From assembly GCF_020829685.1 (NCBI RefSeq), contig NZ_JAIVFR010000353.1, forward strand, positions 1 to 6,820: DNA of 6,820 nt. The letters run 5' to 3'. Within the stretch, counting starts at the first letter, position 1. The number at the start of each line of letters is the position of its first letter. Positions 6,238 through 6,820 of the stretch are shown here, piece by piece. The notes under the pieces were generated by a model. It ran no database searches, was not told the DNA's origin, and worked only from the letters and a program-made list of their open reading frames with translations. The position numbers were made by a program, and so were the translations under genes. This DNA is from Nostoc sp. CHAB 5715. Lineage in GTDB: Bacteria; Cyanobacteriota; Cyanobacteriia; Cyanobacteriales; Nostocaceae.

Positions 6238-6380
6238 CATCTAGCTTTAATTATTTTTACTAAGTGAGGAGTTTCTGATCAAAGTAGTAAAATTATGATC
6301 TATAGGATCTAAGCTCTGCCCACCTCCAAAAAGCTGATTTATTTACAGCCTACATACGTTATTTCTGTATAAAATCGCCA
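6238..6380. other. AT-rich spacer, no gene seen
   Basis: No reading frame or RNA gene is recognisable here. On the plus strand TTTACA (6342-6347) and TATAAA (6368-6373) resemble promoter boxes, but their 20-bp spacing is poor, so a promoter for the structured stretch to the right is only a weak possibility. Confidence 0.35.
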
Positions 6381-6493
6381 CAACAATTTGTTGCTAAGAA
6401 TTCGGAAAAAAGCAGAAATTTTTCCCCCTTTTGTCCGTAAAAGACCTCAAGAAAGGTTTTACTGGGTAAAACCTGTCTCTCCTTACTAAGGAG
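6381..6493 (+). promoter_or_regulatory. Cluster of four inverted repeats, leader-like
   Basis: Four perfect inverted repeats follow one another: CAACAA-T-TTGTTG (6381-6393); GGAAAAA/TTTTTCC with an 8-base loop (6404-6425); AGGTTTTAC-TGG-GTAAAACCT (6454-6474); and CTCCTT-ACT-AAGGAG (6479-6493). The last sequesters the AAGGAG Shine-Dalgarno sequence of a 16-codon reading frame at 6499. GTAAAAGACCT, ending near 6447, could compete for AGGTTTTAC, giving an alternative fold. I do not recognise a known riboswitch class. It may equally be a dispersed repeat. Confidence 0.45.
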
Positions 6494-6498
6494 CTACC

Positions 6499-6549
6499 GT
6501 GTACACACAAGTCGAATTTTTTCTTAAATCCCAAAGATTACCTACTTAA
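6499..6549 (+). CDS. Possible 16-codon small ORF or leader peptide
   Basis: GTG (6499) opens a frame encoding MYTQVEFFLKSQRLPT and ends at TAA 6547-6549. AAGGAG (6488-6493) lies five bases upstream, the best Shine-Dalgarno match in the right-hand region, and sits inside a hairpin. The peptide has no recognisable function and no run of a single amino acid of the attenuator kind. So short a frame occurs by chance often; the paired ribosome site is the only reason to list it. Confidence 0.25.
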   Translation: MYTQVEFFLKSQRLPT

Positions 6550-6551
6550 TC

Positions 6552-6578
6552 GCAGTGATGGTTAGAGTGGGGTAAAAC
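6552..6578. repeat. Left flanking direct repeat of the 21-bp array
   Basis: These 27 bases are almost repeated at 6779-6802. With one 3-base gap (ATG at 6558-6560), 22 of the remaining 24 positions agree, including the shared GCAGTG start and GTAAAAC end. The two copies bracket the 21-bp tandem array. Confidence 0.65.
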
Positions 6579-6642
6579 TAAAGCTAAAACCTTAGTAAAT
6601 CAGGTTTCAGGTGAGGTTTTGAGAATTTATGCAATAAATATA

Positions 6643-6776
6643 TTGAATTCGGGTGGTCGTTTATTAAATTCGGGTGGTCATTTATTGAATTCGGGTGGTC
6701 GTTTATTGAATTCGGGTGGTCATTTATTGAATTCGGGTGGTCGTTTATTGAATTCGGGTGGTCGTTTATTGAATTC
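6643..6776. repeat. 21-bp tandem repeat, six copies plus a partial one
   Basis: Six full 21-bp units run from 6643 to 6768, and an 8-base start of a seventh ends at 6776. Each unit begins TTGAATTC, continues GGGTGGTC and ends RTTTA. Variation is confined to two positions: A for G at base 3 in unit 2, and G or A at base 17 (G, A, G, A, G, G). The period is a multiple of 3, so it translates without stops as an NSINDHP-type heptapeptide on the minus strand, but no real start or ribosome site goes with it. The 21-bp spacing equals two helical turns, as in iteron-type protein binding arrays. Confidence 0.9.
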
Positions 6777-6778
6777 AA

Positions 6779-6802
6779 GCAGTGGTTAGGGTGGAGTAAA
6801 AC
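6779..6802. repeat. Right flanking direct repeat of the 21-bp array
   Basis: This is the partner of 6552-6578, lacking three bases and differing at two others. The array and its left neighbour sequence (6579-6642) lie between the two copies, so the block could have arisen by duplication of the flank or by insertion between copies. Confidence 0.65.
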
Positions 6803-6820
6803 CCAGATTCTTGAACAACT

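Noticed and set aside
6643..6776. CRISPR array
   Set aside because: The units are contiguous with no unique spacers between them, and no cas genes are present.
6584..6778. 64-codon minus-strand frame encoding NSINDHP repeats
   Set aside because: It is only the 21-bp tandem repeat read in an open phase, started by a TTG without a ribosome site. A period divisible by three makes it open by construction.

Overview
The window looks like chromosomal DNA from a filamentous, probably heterocyst-forming cyanobacterium (Nostocales). The grounds are a SpeY-type deoxyhypusine-synthase homologue, a SphX/PstS-type phosphate-binding lipoprotein, a cyanobacterial SbpA-type sulfate-binding lipoprotein, one GCGATCGC (HIP1) octamer, a run of CCCCACT heptamers and generally AT-rich spacers packed with inverted repeats. 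The assignment is an inference; no rRNA or other taxonomic marker is present.

Layout. Positions 99-131 hold a heptamer tandem repeat that touches the stop codon of speY (134-1309, minus strand), the likely homospermidine-forming enzyme. The 465-bp gap to the next gene holds a 238-bp near-palindromic element (1454-1691), probably a MITE or a structured repeat, and a promoter with an operator-like dyad. An orphan ParA/Soj-type ATPase follows (1820-2704, plus strand), with no ParB next to it. A GC-rich hairpin (2744-2766) lies behind it.

The centre and right form a minus-strand, operon-like series, in transcription order sbpA (6156-4999), pstS/sphX (4911-3910), pstC (3860-2949). It couples a sulfate-type binding protein to a phosphate-type binding protein and one phosphate permease subunit. 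pstC loses its expected last membrane segment: a hydrophobic, PstC-like tail is present in another reading frame just downstream. The pstA and pstB genes that normally complete the transporter are absent, and parA lies where they would be expected. The locus therefore looks like a decaying or rearranged Pst operon whose binding proteins may still be made. sbpA is preceded by a good -10 box and a perfect 8-bp inverted repeat that is a candidate operator.

The right-hand 600 bp contain no convincing long gene. They do contain four inverted repeats in a row (6381-6493), the last of which overlaps a strong Shine-Dalgarno sequence in front of a 16-codon reading frame, and then six copies of a 21-bp tandem repeat bracketed by two near-identical 24-27-bp direct repeats. 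These are the most intriguing non-coding structures in the window. They could be a regulatory leader plus iterons for something beyond the right edge, or dispersed cyanobacterial repeats.
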